Program-made: the position numbers and the translations under genes
Notes under the pieces: generated by a model
The model's database searches: none
What the model saw: the letters and a program-made list of their open reading frames with translations, nothing else
What the model was told of the DNA's origin: nothing
In this document: positions 41,195 through 50,980 of the stretch, one piece after another
Numbering within the stretch: position 1 is the first letter of the stretch
Layout: every line of letters begins with the position of its first letter
Origin: Acidobacteriota bacterium
Lineage (GTDB): Bacteria; Acidobacteriota; Terriglobia; Terriglobales; Acidobacteriaceae
DNA: 64,000 nucleotides
NCBI GenBank assembly: GCA_023410055.1
Contig: JAEYQK010000122.1
Location: forward strand, 1 to 64,000
Direction: 5' to 3'

Positions 41195-43083
41195 TGCACA
41201 CCTCGCTTCTTCTCGCGCTGATACGTCAACTCCACGGCTGGAGCCTGGTTCTCACTTGTTAGTTCGGAAATCAGGAAGATAGAAGGGCCAAACGCCGGAA
41301 ACTGCACGTTGATCGGAATGATGCCCGCCGCCTTCTTGCCTTGGTACTTCGACTTAAGCGAATCCAGCAGGCTCTGCGTCTCGAGTTTCTTGACGTCGCG
41401 GCCATTGGTTGCCGTTTCAGCTGCAGCAACCGCTCCCTCCACATTGAACGCCGCTGACGTCGGCGGTTCGTACGTCTGTGTTCGGAATGTCCCCGGATCG
41501 CTCGTCACCCTATATAGAGGTGGGTGATACAGCAGCATGCCCGTTCGCGATATCGGCAGATCGAGTGCAGGAAGCGTGATCTTGTTCTTGCCCTTCTCGT
41601 CCCAAATCGCGCTGCGCGCTATGTAGACGACCTCCACCGCGAAAGCCGGCGCTTCTTCTCCGCCTTTTGATTTCTCCAGCGGCAGAAGAATGCCTCCATC
41701 CGGCGATTGTCCCGGGCGAATCGGCTTTCCCGCCAGCGATGCGCTCCACACCGTGCTCGCCTGCGGCAGCATGATCTTCAGGAAGTTCCGCTGATTATTG
41801 CGCACGGCATAACGCGCCCGCACCAGGTTCTTCCCATCGTTGCTCATCAGTACCTGGTACCGCGCTTCTTCGACGTTCGCCATTAGCACGGCCTGTTGCG
41901 CGTAACGTGCGACATCCACGCGCAGCGCCCGGTTGCCATTGCCGTTTCGCGAACGGAATGCGATCAGCGACGGAGACTGTCGCACGGCGATACTTTCTCC
42001 GAGATCGCTCGCGGCGGCCTCTTCCATTCCTGTCGCTTTGCTGTCGCGAATCTCGCCCGCACCCAGCACTTCTACCGCTACACCGCCTGTCTCGCGCTCT
42101 GCATTCAGCAACTTCAGAATCGGAATATCGATCTGCCCCTCGCGCGCAAGCCGTGCATCGCCGCTGATCACGAACCTTGCCGACTTCTCCACCGGCTCTA
42201 GGAACGTGACCGTGAGTGTGTCCCCCTTTATCTCCCAGTCGGCGACATTCGTACCCTGCACCTGGTTGATCGCCACCTTGTCGGGCAGTTGCAGCGTCGC
42301 CTGCTGCGCCGCTCCTTGCTGGATATCGACATTCACCTCAGCATAGATCGAACTCGAATCCTCGCCCAGGCTGACCAGCTGCGACATCGCTCCGCGCATT
42401 CGCAACGGCTGTTCGCTGCGATGATCATCTAGTCTTCTCCGCCATCCGAACCCCAGCGGAGTGTTGCCCCGGCCGAACGCCACCCATTTTGCTTCTGGGG
42501 TGCCATCGCTCTTCTCAGTTAGCAATCCGCCACTGACTGTCACATCGAGACCTTGCCGTGGAATGTGCAGTGTCGCCTTGGTCACACCCGAATTCGTCGA
42601 CGGCAGCGACAGGCTGGAATCTCCAGCATTCGAGGACACGGGAAAAACAACATCCAGGATGAGCACTGAACGCCCGACATGCGGCAGCAGCGCATAGAGA
42701 ACATTCCTGTCGGTTTTGCCGATCCCGCCGACTAGCGAAACCAGCTTGCCGTTCAGCCGTGCCTCGCGAATCAGCATGCCCGACGGCACAGGCACACGCG
42801 CCCATCCATCCTTAAGGACGTCGATCGTCAAACTAGCCCGGCCCGAACTGATATCGCCCACGACGCGCAGATCGTAATCCACCCGCGTCAGTGTGGCCTC
42901 AACCGGCGGTGACGGCGCCTCAGGCTCAGTCGGATAAGCCTTCTCGTGCAGCCTGTCGTATTCGTCGATGGGCAACACCACCCATCCCGACGAACTCTTT
43001 GCGGTCACTTGGGCCCCCGCCACCGCAGGCAGTACAAGCACCGCCATTATCAGAAGACACGTCACTACCCGCGCATTTTGCAT
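41191..43083 (-). CDS. Secreted protein of unknown function, paralogue of its downstream neighbour
   Basis: A 630-residue exported protein with a signal peptide (about 1-25, ending AGAQ). No catalytic motif is recognised; predicted content is mostly beta-strand. It shares with 39041-41194 the early motif VLPIDEYDRLHEKA / LPLFEYNRLVELA, a SGM-x(5)-R/DVRxxGK block, the LPALDLPISRTGMLLYHP / LPKLDIPIGLMQWEVFLP block and the C-terminal IIPINVQFPAFGPS / VLPVAVEVPKSGAS block. They are therefore diverged tandem duplicates. It is first in the two-gene operon, overlapping its partner by ATGA. The 285-base gap upstream (43084-43368) shows no recognisable gene or RNA. Confidence 0.75.
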   Translation of the reverse strand: MQNARVVTCLLIMAVLVLPAVAGAQVTAKSSSGWVVLPIDEYDRLHEKAYPTEPEAPSPPVEATLTRVDYDLRVVGDISSGRASLTIDVLKDGWARVPVPSGMLIREARLNGKLVSLVGGIGKTDRNVLYALLPHVGRSVLILDVVFPVSSNAGDSSLSLPSTNSGVTKATLHIPRQGLDVTVSGGLLTEKSDGTPEAKWVAFGRGNTPLGFGWRRRLDDHRSEQPLRMRGAMSQLVSLGEDSSSIYAEVNVDIQQGAAQQATLQLPDKVAINQVQGTNVADWEIKGDTLTVTFLEPVEKSARFVISGDARLAREGQIDIPILKLLNAERETGGVAVEVLGAGEIRDSKATGMEEAAASDLGESIAVRQSPSLIAFRSRNGNGNRALRVDVARYAQQAVLMANVEEARYQVLMSNDGKNLVRARYAVRNNQRNFLKIMLPQASTVWSASLAGKPIRPGQSPDGGILLPLEKSKGGEEAPAFAVEVVYIARSAIWDEKGKNKITLPALDLPISRTGMLLYHPPLYRVTSDPGTFRTQTYEPPTSAAFNVEGAVAAAETATNGRDVKKLETQSLLDSLKSKYQGKKAAGIIPINVQFPAFGPSIFLISELTSENQAPAVELTYQREKKRGVQ

Positions 43084-43368
43084 AGATACAAACCCTCACA
43101 TGGATTCCAACCAAGGAGATTGCTATCGCTCAAGGTGAGAACGCGGACATCGGGAGAACTTGCAAACGATTTTTGCTGGCGTGATAAACGAAAGGACACC
43201 GTCACTCGCCTAGGGTGCGGAAGTACGCCACTCCATCCCGCCCCAACCCTGAGTGTTAGAATGGTTGTACCGACACTCCCGTTTGGACAGCCCCCAGCTC
43301 GCCTGCTGTACTAGCGGACAACTTGCCGGAGAGAGGAAGCGCTGTGATGGCGCACCCGGTACCGGCAC

Positions 43369-44955
<1,587 letters not shown>

Positions 44956-45025
44956 ACTGTGACGCTTTATGCGTTACTCGACATTAAATCAAGCTGGCCC
45001 TAGCAGGGCTCTTTGTGAGGTAAGT

Positions 45026-45223
45026 GTGGCAGAAATCAGGTTGCAGGAAGGCGAGTCGTTGGAGAACGCCCTTCGCCGGTTCAAACGCAAGGTCCAACAG
45101 GAAGACATCATCCGGGAAGTGAAGCGCCACTCCTACTATCTAAAACCCGGCGAGAGGGCGCGTGTTAAGCAGGCGCTTGCCCGCAAGCGTGCTCGCAAAA
45201 AGATCAGAAAAGAACAGAGCTAG
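45026..45223 (+). CDS. rpsU: 30S ribosomal protein S21
   Basis: A 65-residue S21. The GTG at 45026 is chosen: GAGG lies 6 bases upstream and the protein then starts VAEIRLQEGESLENALRRFKR, the conserved S21 N-terminus. The frame is open further upstream but is not S21-like. The body EVKRHSYYLKPGERAR and the basic tail match the family. It acts at the 3' end of 16S rRNA during initiation. Confidence 0.95.
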   Translation: MAEIRLQEGESLENALRRFKRKVQQEDIIREVKRHSYYLKPGERARVKQALARKRARKKIRKEQS

Positions 45224-45432
45224 AAAGAAGGACAGGGGCGTCTGGTTGACTGCGCCCCCGTTCTGCTTGCTGCTTCTAGCGCCTGGTACTTGTAGATCAC
45301 GTCGAACTGCATGCGTTTGAAGTAGGGCTCAACCCGACCGGGACCGCCCGTGAATTCAATTGCAAGGCAGGGCTCTGTAACGAACTGTTGAGCGTGCGAC
45401 GATGCCATAAGGCTGCAACCGCGCTCATCGTC
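45224..45432. other. Gap after rpsU with one weak hairpin
   Basis: A GGGGCG/CGCCCC stem with a 12-base loop (45235-45258) lies 12 bases after rpsU and could aid termination, but no real T-tract follows. A 62-codon minus-strand frame (45220-45408) runs through it and has no recognisable homologue; it may be further decayed sequence next to the pstS remnant. Confidence 0.35.
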
Positions 45433-45552
45433 TTATCGAATGGTCTTGATCGCCGCCATCACATTCGCTGCCACAATGCCCTGCAGCGGTGCATAGCTGA
45501 GCTGCGTCAACTGTGACTGCCCCGGATCGACCATCCAGTTCAGGAAATCTAC
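45433..45552 (-). pseudogene. PstS phosphate-binding protein remnant (C-terminal 39 codons)
   Basis: Read on the minus strand, this stretch encodes a 39-residue tail (VDFLNWMVDPGQSQ ... LSYAPLQGIV ... IKTIR) ending in TAA at 45433. It resembles the C-terminus of PstS-type phosphate-binding proteins (FLKWxLxxGQ ... LxYxPLP). In the same frame a TGA stop lies two codons upstream, and nothing PstS-like precedes it. The rest of the gene is gone, and a dispersed palindrome (45584-45620) sits about 30 bases upstream. No pst transporter gene is nearby. Confidence 0.7.
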
Positions 45553-45583
45553 ATGTCAAAGCTATCGACCAGATATTCGGTTC

Positions 45584-45620
45584 GTGCCTCACGTTCGAGA
45601 AGCTAACGTGGGGACTTCTC
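45584..45620 (-). repeat. Dispersed palindrome (CCTCACGTT...AACGTGGGG), copy 3, supplying the galT stop codon
   Basis: Third copy of the element at 12165 and 39005, with one T for C change in the left arm. The last galT codons (EKSPR) and its TAG stop lie inside the repeat, so its insertion or divergence set the end of the protein. Confidence 0.85.
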
Positions 45621-46664
45621 ATTCGTCAGGTAATGGTCTTCGCTCATCGAACGCAGACGTTCCGCCGCTGCTTCGGCTGTAATATCGCGCTGCGGTGTCG
45701 CCAGCAATTCGTATCCCACCATGAACTTGCGAATCGTCGCGGAACGCAACAGCGGCGGCAAAAAGTGCGCATGGAAATGCCACTCCGGATGCGATTTGCC
45801 GTCGGTCGGACTCTGATGGAAGCCCAGCGAATAAGGAAACGATACTTCAAACAGATTGTCGTATCGGGTCGTAATCCGCTTCAGGACATCTGCGAGTGAG
45901 TTGCGCTCAGTGTCTGTGAATTCCGCGAAGCTACCGATATGGCGCTTGCTGAGCAGCAGTGTCTCGAAAGGCCATGTAGCCCAGAATGGCACGACCACCA
46001 TGAAATCAGCGTTCTCGCACACGACACGTTCAGCGAGTCGTTTCTCGAGATCAAGGTAATCACACAATAGACAGCGCTGTTGTTCTTTACGATATTTCGC
46101 AAGCGAATGCTGTTCCTTCGCCGGCTCGTTCGGAATCGTCTGGTTCGCCCAGATCTGGCAATGCGGATGCGGATTGCTGCACCCCATCATCGCGCCCCGG
46201 TTCTCGAAGATCTGCACGTGATTGATCTCAGGGCGGGCGCCAAGTTCCTTGTACTGCTCGGCCCACAAATCGATAACCGTTCGAATTGCCGGTACATCCA
46301 TGCGCGCCAGCGTGAGATCGTGCCGGGGCGAGAAACACACGACCCGGCAGATTCCTGCCTCTGACTCCGCGACCAGTATTCCGCCCTCGTCCACCTTGAT
46401 CTCGGGCACATCCGGCTTCATGGCTGCGAAATCATTGTCGAAAACGAAAGTCGTCTTGTAGTCAGGATTCTTGTGCCCACCGGCCCTGTTGTTTCCCGGA
46501 CACAGATAACAACTCGGATCATACGTCGGCGACGCCTCGCGATCGCGAGACTCCGTCTGCCCCTGCCACGGCCTTTGGGTACGTTGCGGAGAAACAAGTA
46601 TCCACTCGCGCGTAAGCGGATTGAAGCGCCGGTGTGGAATTTCCTTCAGCCTCTCTAGAGCCAC
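45603..46664 (-). CDS. galT: Galactose-1-phosphate uridylyltransferase
   Basis: A 353-residue GalT, transferring UMP from UDP-glucose to galactose 1-phosphate in the Leloir pathway. The catalytic HPH motif is H166-P-H168 in NPHPHCQIW. C52/C55 (CYLC) and H115 are at zinc-site positions, and a second histidine cluster (HPEWHFHAHF, about 306-315) is present. The last five residues and the stop are encoded by the dispersed palindrome, so the C-terminus may differ slightly from the ancestral one. Last gene of galK-galE-galT, 3 bases after galE. Confidence 0.93.
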   Translation of the reverse strand: MALERLKEIPHRRFNPLTREWILVSPQRTQRPWQGQTESRDREASPTYDPSCYLCPGNNRAGGHKNPDYKTTFVFDNDFAAMKPDVPEIKVDEGGILVAESEAGICRVVCFSPRHDLTLARMDVPAIRTVIDLWAEQYKELGARPEINHVQIFENRGAMMGCSNPHPHCQIWANQTIPNEPAKEQHSLAKYRKEQQRCLLCDYLDLEKRLAERVVCENADFMVVVPFWATWPFETLLLSKRHIGSFAEFTDTERNSLADVLKRITTRYDNLFEVSFPYSLGFHQSPTDGKSHPEWHFHAHFLPPLLRSATIRKFMVGYELLATPQRDITAEAAAERLRSMSEDHYLTNEKSPR

Positions 46665-46667
46665 TTG

Positions 46668-47657
46668 CTATTCCTTATATCCCTCGGGATGCTTCTGCGC
46701 CCACTCCCACGCGGAACTCACGATGGTCTCAAGATCAGTGAACTGGGGAGTCCATCCCAGATCGCGCTTAATCGCGTCAGAACTCGCGACCAGCACCGCC
46801 GGATCACCCGCTCGCCGTGGTGTCTCGACCGCAGGTATTGGATGTCCCGTCACCTTGCGAGCAACTTCGATCACCTCGCGGACGCTGAATCCTCGACCGT
46901 TCCCAAGGTTATAAATCAGCTTCTTCGGCTCGGCATTGTCCTGCAACGCCTGCAGCGCGAGCACGTGCGCACTGGCAAGATCGGACACGTGGATGTAATC
47001 GCGAATACAAGTCCCGTCCGGCGTGTCGTAGTCGGTGCCGTAGATGCAGATGTTCTCGCGCGTTCCGCCCGCCACTTGAAGAATGATGGGAATCAGGTGT
47101 GACTCCGGACTATGGGCCTCGCCCAGCGTTCCCGCTGCCCCGGCCGCATTGAAATACCGCAAGCTCGCATACGAGAATCCGTGAATGCGATGAAACCAGT
47201 CGAGCATTCGCTCGACCAGCAGCTTCGACTCGCCATACGCGTTCGTCGGCTGAAGGCGGTCGTTTTCGCAGATCGGTGTCCGCTCAGGATCGCCATACAG
47301 AGCCGCAGTCGAGGAGAACACGAAGCGCTTCACCCCATTCGCCAGCGCCGTTTCCAGAAGCACCAGCGCGTTTGACGTGTTGTTGCGGAAATACTTCTCC
47401 GGCAACTGCATCGACTCGCCAGCTTCGATGAAAGCGGCGAAGTGCATAACAGCATCAAAGCCGTTCTTCTGGAACACTTCGTTCAGCCGGTCGCGATCAC
47501 CAATATCGCCGACGATGAGCGAAGCTTTCTGGTGAACCGCCTTCCTGTGTCCCTTGCCGAGATTGTCGTAAACAATGGCGTCATGCCCTGCAGCGATAAG
47601 CTGAGCAGTCACAACGCTGCCGATGAAGCCCGCCCCACCGGTTACTAGTACTTTCAA
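46668..47657 (-). CDS. galE: UDP-glucose 4-epimerase
   Basis: A 329-residue short-chain dehydrogenase-type epimerase converting UDP-galactose to UDP-glucose with bound NAD. The nucleotide loop is GGAGFIG near the N-terminus, the active-site pair is in YGESK, and the family block RYFNAAGA follows. The TTG at 47657 is chosen: AGGAG lies 8 bases upstream and KVLVTGGAGFIG is the normal N-terminus; the longer open frame would overlap galK. It begins 6 bases after the galK stop. Confidence 0.93.
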   Translation of the reverse strand: MKVLVTGGAGFIGSVVTAQLIAAGHDAIVYDNLGKGHRKAVHQKASLIVGDIGDRDRLNEVFQKNGFDAVMHFAAFIEAGESMQLPEKYFRNNTSNALVLLETALANGVKRFVFSSTAALYGDPERTPICENDRLQPTNAYGESKLLVERMLDWFHRIHGFSYASLRYFNAAGAAGTLGEAHSPESHLIPIILQVAGGTRENICIYGTDYDTPDGTCIRDYIHVSDLASAHVLALQALQDNAEPKKLIYNLGNGRGFSVREVIEVARKVTGHPIPAVETPRRAGDPAVLVASSDAIKRDLGWTPQFTDLETIVSSAWEWAQKHPEGYKE

Positions 47658-47662
47658 CTTTC

Positions 47663-48853
47663 TTACTCCTCTGGGACAGGTCCGGCGCCTTGAGAAGCCT
47701 GACAAATATAGATTTCGGGGACGATGCCGGTGGCCTGCTCGTACTCGCGCGCAATCACGTCACGGAAGTGCCCGACGCGATCGCCGCTGACAAGATTAAC
47801 AGTACAGCCACCGAAGCCGCCGCCTGTCATGCGAGAACCATACACGCCACCGATTCCCGATGCAATGTCCACCATCACATCCAGTTCCTTGCAACTGACC
47901 TCGTAATCGTCCCGCAAGCTGGCATGAGACTCGGCCATCAGCACCCCGAACTTCACCAAGTCACCGCTCTTCAAAGCATCGGCCGCCAACTGCACACGAT
48001 CATTCTCGCCAATCACGTGACGGCAGCGACGATATGTCACTTCCGGCAAACCTTCCCTGTGTAACTCCAGATCCGCAAGCGTGACATCCCGAAGCGCCTT
48101 GATACCCGGCAGGAACCGTTTTAGGTGCCGTACTCCTGCCTCACAGTCCTGCCTTCGCAGGTTGTACTCGCCGCCCGCAAGATTGTGGCTTACCTTTGTG
48201 TTGCAGATAACGATCTGCGCCCTGCTGCCAAGGTCCAGCAACTCATAACTCAAGGTACGGCAGTCGAGCATCAGTGCTTGGTTCGCCTGCCCGAAGCTCG
48301 AGATGAACTGGTCCATGATGCCGCACATTGTTCCGGCCCACTGGTGTTCCGCTTGCTGGCACGAAAGTGCTACGGTCAGCCGATCGAGCTCAATGCCCGA
48401 ATTGGCCAACAATGCGAGCGCTACAGCCACCTCGATCGACGCTGACGAACTCAGTCCCGCACCGATCGGCACCTCGCCATTGATAACCAGATCGGCCCCG
48501 TGCAGACGGTGTCCACGGGATTCAAGCGCCCCGGCAACACCACGCACGTAATCGCTCCACGAACCAGTCTTTCCCGCGGGATTGGCGTCTAGCTTGAACT
48601 CAACCGCCTCTCCATAATTCTCCGAGAAGACGCGCACTTTGCGGTCACTGCGGGGCCCGACTGCAACATAGGTATAGAAGCCGATTGCTGCCGGCATGAC
48701 GAAACCGTCGTTGTAGTCTGTGTGTTCGCCAATAAGATTGACACGTCCAGGCGCTCGAAAAACGCCGGTGCAATCGCCGAAGAGAGACTTGAACCTTGAG
48801 CGAACTCCGGCTGTGCTGGCCGACACTGCTGCATTTGTTTGAAGATGCATCAT
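47663..48853 (-). CDS. galK: Galactokinase
   Basis: A 396-residue GHMP kinase phosphorylating galactose at C1 with ATP. Signature blocks: GRVNLIGEHTDYNDGFVMP (about 36-54), the ATP loop GAGLSSSASIEVA, and the C-terminal MTGGGFGGCTVNLV. ATG 48853 is followed at once by a second ATG; GGGGAG lies about 8 bases upstream. First gene of galKET, divergent from a LacI-type regulator across 150 bases with two palindromes. Confidence 0.93.
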   Translation of the reverse strand: MMHLQTNAAVSASTAGVRSRFKSLFGDCTGVFRAPGRVNLIGEHTDYNDGFVMPAAIGFYTYVAVGPRSDRKVRVFSENYGEAVEFKLDANPAGKTGSWSDYVRGVAGALESRGHRLHGADLVINGEVPIGAGLSSSASIEVAVALALLANSGIELDRLTVALSCQQAEHQWAGTMCGIMDQFISSFGQANQALMLDCRTLSYELLDLGSRAQIVICNTKVSHNLAGGEYNLRRQDCEAGVRHLKRFLPGIKALRDVTLADLELHREGLPEVTYRRCRHVIGENDRVQLAADALKSGDLVKFGVLMAESHASLRDDYEVSCKELDVMVDIASGIGGVYGSRMTGGGFGGCTVNLVSGDRVGHFRDVIAREYEQATGIVPEIYICQASQGAGPVPEE

Positions 48854-48871
48854 GGCACTAGCTCCCCTGAC

Positions 48872-48885
48872 TTAAGTCGACTTTA
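48872..48885. promoter_or_regulatory. Candidate LacI-family operator 1
   Basis: TTAAGTCGACTTTA contains a perfect 10-bp palindrome (AAGTCGACTT) with the central CG typical of LacI-family sites, 19 bases upstream of galK. Confidence 0.5.
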
Positions 48886-48907
48886 GTGCGTACTCCGGCC
48901 CGCCCAG

Positions 48908-48921
48908 TGTAATCGTTTACA
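48908..48921. promoter_or_regulatory. Candidate LacI-family operator 2
   Basis: TGTAATCGTTTACA is close to the TGTAAACGTTTACA consensus used by many LacI-family proteins, with five matching bases on each arm and a central CG. Its centre is 36 bases from operator 1. It lies between galK and the regulator. Confidence 0.7.
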
Positions 48922-49003
48922 TTGGGGACGTAAATATCTATCTCTAGTGCCTCTCAAAATAGTGGTTCCCTATCCCCACCCATTGGCCTAAAGTTTTAGC
49001 TCT

Positions 49004-50017
49004 ATGAACATCAAGGAAGTGGCTGCGCGGGCGAAAGTCTCTACTGCAACCATATCCCGTACCATGAATCAGAGCGAGCTCGTCAGCCCCGAAACAGCCG
49101 AGAGGGTCTGGCGGGCCATTCGCGAACTGGGGTACTACCCTAATACTCAGGCCCGTGCCCTTGTCTCCGGAAAAAGCCGCATCTTCGGACTCATCATCTC
49201 CGACATCTCCAATCCCTTCTTCCCTGAGCTGGTTAAGGCCTTTGAAGACACGGCCATCCTCCACGCCTATGAGGTCATTGTCGCTAACACCGACTACAAG
49301 TCCGAACGGATGGGCGTCTGCGTACGCCGCATGATCGAGCGCAAAGTCGATGGTGTTGCCATCATGACCTCGGAAATCGACCGCCCTTTACTCGACGAAC
49401 TCTCGAAGCGCGCACTGCCCATCGTCTTTCTGGATATGGGCAAGGTTAAGCCGCTCATCAGCAACATCAGCGTGGACTATGCTCGCGGCATCCGCGAATC
49501 CGTACAGCATCTGGTCGCGCTCGGGCACAAGAGATTCGGCTTTATCGCCGGACCGAGCGACCTCAAATCAGCGCGCACTCGTCGTAACGCCTTCCTGGAA
49601 TGCCTGCGCGAGTGTGGCATCGGGGGAAAGCACCAGATCGTCGTCGAAGCCAATCACCGCGTCGACGGCGGACAAGCTGCCATGCGCGAGATGCTCGCCC
49701 GCCCGACTCCTCCGACGGCTGTATTGACCTCGAATGATCTTTCCGCCATCGGCGCGCTTCACGCAATTCAGGCCGCAGGTCTGCGTGTGCCGCAGGACGT
49801 TTCCGTCATCGGCTTCGACGACATTGAACTGAGCCAATACACGCAACCGCCTTTGACCACGGTTCGCCTCTCGCGTGATGAACTTGGCCGTCAGGCATTC
49901 CACGCACTCTATCAGGCCGCCGAAGGGACAACGACAGCCGGGCAAGAAATCAAAGTCGCGACTAGCCTCGTGATTCGCAGCTCGACCGCTCGTCTGGCGA
50001 ACAAAGCAGCAGTCTAG
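49004..50017 (+). CDS. LacI-family transcriptional regulator of the gal operon
   Basis: A 337-residue LacI/GalR regulator. The N-terminal helix-turn-helix (MNIKEVAARAKVSTATISRTMN) and hinge (NTQARALVSGKS, about 48-59) precede a periplasmic-binding-protein-like sugar domain (about 62-330) with the usual IGFDDIELSQYTQPPLTTVR block. It is divergent from galKET with two palindromes between, so it most likely controls those genes in response to galactose or a derivative (inference from position). Confidence 0.9.
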   Translation: MNIKEVAARAKVSTATISRTMNQSELVSPETAERVWRAIRELGYYPNTQARALVSGKSRIFGLIISDISNPFFPELVKAFEDTAILHAYEVIVANTDYKSERMGVCVRRMIERKVDGVAIMTSEIDRPLLDELSKRALPIVFLDMGKVKPLISNISVDYARGIRESVQHLVALGHKRFGFIAGPSDLKSARTRRNAFLECLRECGIGGKHQIVVEANHRVDGGQAAMREMLARPTPPTAVLTSNDLSAIGALHAIQAAGLRVPQDVSVIGFDDIELSQYTQPPLTTVRLSRDELGRQAFHALYQAAEGTTTAGQEIKVATSLVIRSSTARLANKAAV

Positions 50018-50033
50018 GCACTCCTTTGTGTGG

Positions 50034-50062
50034 CCCACTCAAGCCGGTGTTGCTTGAGTGGG
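50034..50062. repeat. CCCACTCAAGC / GCTTGAGTGGG hairpin
   Basis: A perfect 11-bp stem with a 7-base loop follows the LacI gene, with TTTAG after it. It may work as a terminator, but its sequence matches the CTCAAGC palindromes near tRNA-Cys, so it may be one of a dispersed family. Confidence 0.6.
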
Positions 50063-50093
50063 TTTAGCCAGAGCAGCTATATTGATTGTCGTG

Positions 50094-50765
50094 ATGAAAT
50101 CGATCGCGTACTTCCAGCCCGAGCTTTTCGACTTCCTCCGTCAACTCAAGCGCCGCAACAACCGGGAGTGGTTCGCGAAGAATAAGTCGCGTTACGACCA
50201 ATATGGGCGCGACGCGGCACTGGCGTTCATCGCCGCTTTTGGAACTGAACTGCCCAAGCTCAGCGCGCATTTCGTCGCCGACCCTCGCCCCTCTCGCGGA
50301 TCGCTCTTCCGCATCTACCGTGACACGCGTTTCGCGAACGACAAGCGCCCATACAAAACGCACATCGGCATTCGCTTTTCACACAACACCGGCAAAGACG
50401 CGCACGCCCCGGTCTTCTACCTACACCTCGAGCCCGATGGCTGCTTCGCTGCCGCCGGAATCTGGCATCCGGAAAATCCGGTGCTGACCAAAGTGCGTCA
50501 GGCCATCGTCCGCGATCCGGAAACCTGGCGCAAGATCCGCCGCAAAATCGAACTGGAAGGCGACCATCTCCAGCGCCCGCCGCGCGGCTACGACTGCAAT
50601 CACGAGTTCATCGAGGACATCAAGATGAAGGACTACGTATCCTCCGTCGCCTTCACCGAAGAACAGATCTGCAGTCCGAAATTCATGCGCGAGTTCTTCG
50701 CCGCGTGCAAATCGATGGCGCCGCTCGTTGAATTCACGACCAAGGCGCTCGGACTGAAATACTAA
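50094..50765 (+). CDS. DUF2461 / TIGR02453-family protein
   Basis: A 223-residue conserved protein of unknown function. Family text: YFQPELFDFLRQLKRRNNREWFAKNKSRYD near the start, SLFRIYRDTRFANDKRPYKTHIGIRF (about 71-96), and FYLHLEPDGCFAAAGIWHPEN (about 108-128). The ATG at 50094 gives the normal N-terminus; the frame is open slightly upstream. Probably a soluble cytoplasmic protein. No operon partner indicates a role. Confidence 0.88.
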   Translation: MKSIAYFQPELFDFLRQLKRRNNREWFAKNKSRYDQYGRDAALAFIAAFGTELPKLSAHFVADPRPSRGSLFRIYRDTRFANDKRPYKTHIGIRFSHNTGKDAHAPVFYLHLEPDGCFAAAGIWHPENPVLTKVRQAIVRDPETWRKIRRKIELEGDHLQRPPRGYDCNHEFIEDIKMKDYVSSVAFTEEQICSPKFMREFFAACKSMAPLVEFTTKALGLKY

Positions 50766-50773
50766 GTCAGGTC

Positions 50774-50842
50774 TTGGGTCTTAGGTTTTAGGTTTTGGAT
50801 CTTGGATTTTGGGTTTTGGGTTACCCAAAACCTAAGACCCAA
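50774..50842. repeat. Inverted repeat with G/T-rich direct repeats
   Basis: TTGGGTCTTAGGTTTT (50774-50789) is repeated exactly inverted at 50827-50842. The 37 bases between are made of TTGGAT/TTGGGTTT-type direct repeats, and an inner 9-bp hairpin (GGTTTTGGG/CCCAAAACC) lies within it. One strand is strongly G+T-rich, the other C+A-rich. It lies in the 215-base gap between the DUF2461 gene and exbD and codes for nothing. Confidence 0.85.
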
Positions 50843-50980
50843 CAACCCAATACCGCTCGTCAATCACCCGATCACGAAATCACCCCATCCGATGCATGCC
50901 CATTTCTCTGGCACAAAACTTGGAATGCCGGTGTCTATCAAGCCATGAGCAGTTAAACCGGGCGGTACGAGGAGGCTGTT

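Noticed and set aside
45220..45408. A 62-codon minus-strand frame after rpsU
   Set aside because: No similarity recognised, and it crosses the hairpin after rpsU; mentioned only as possible decayed sequence.
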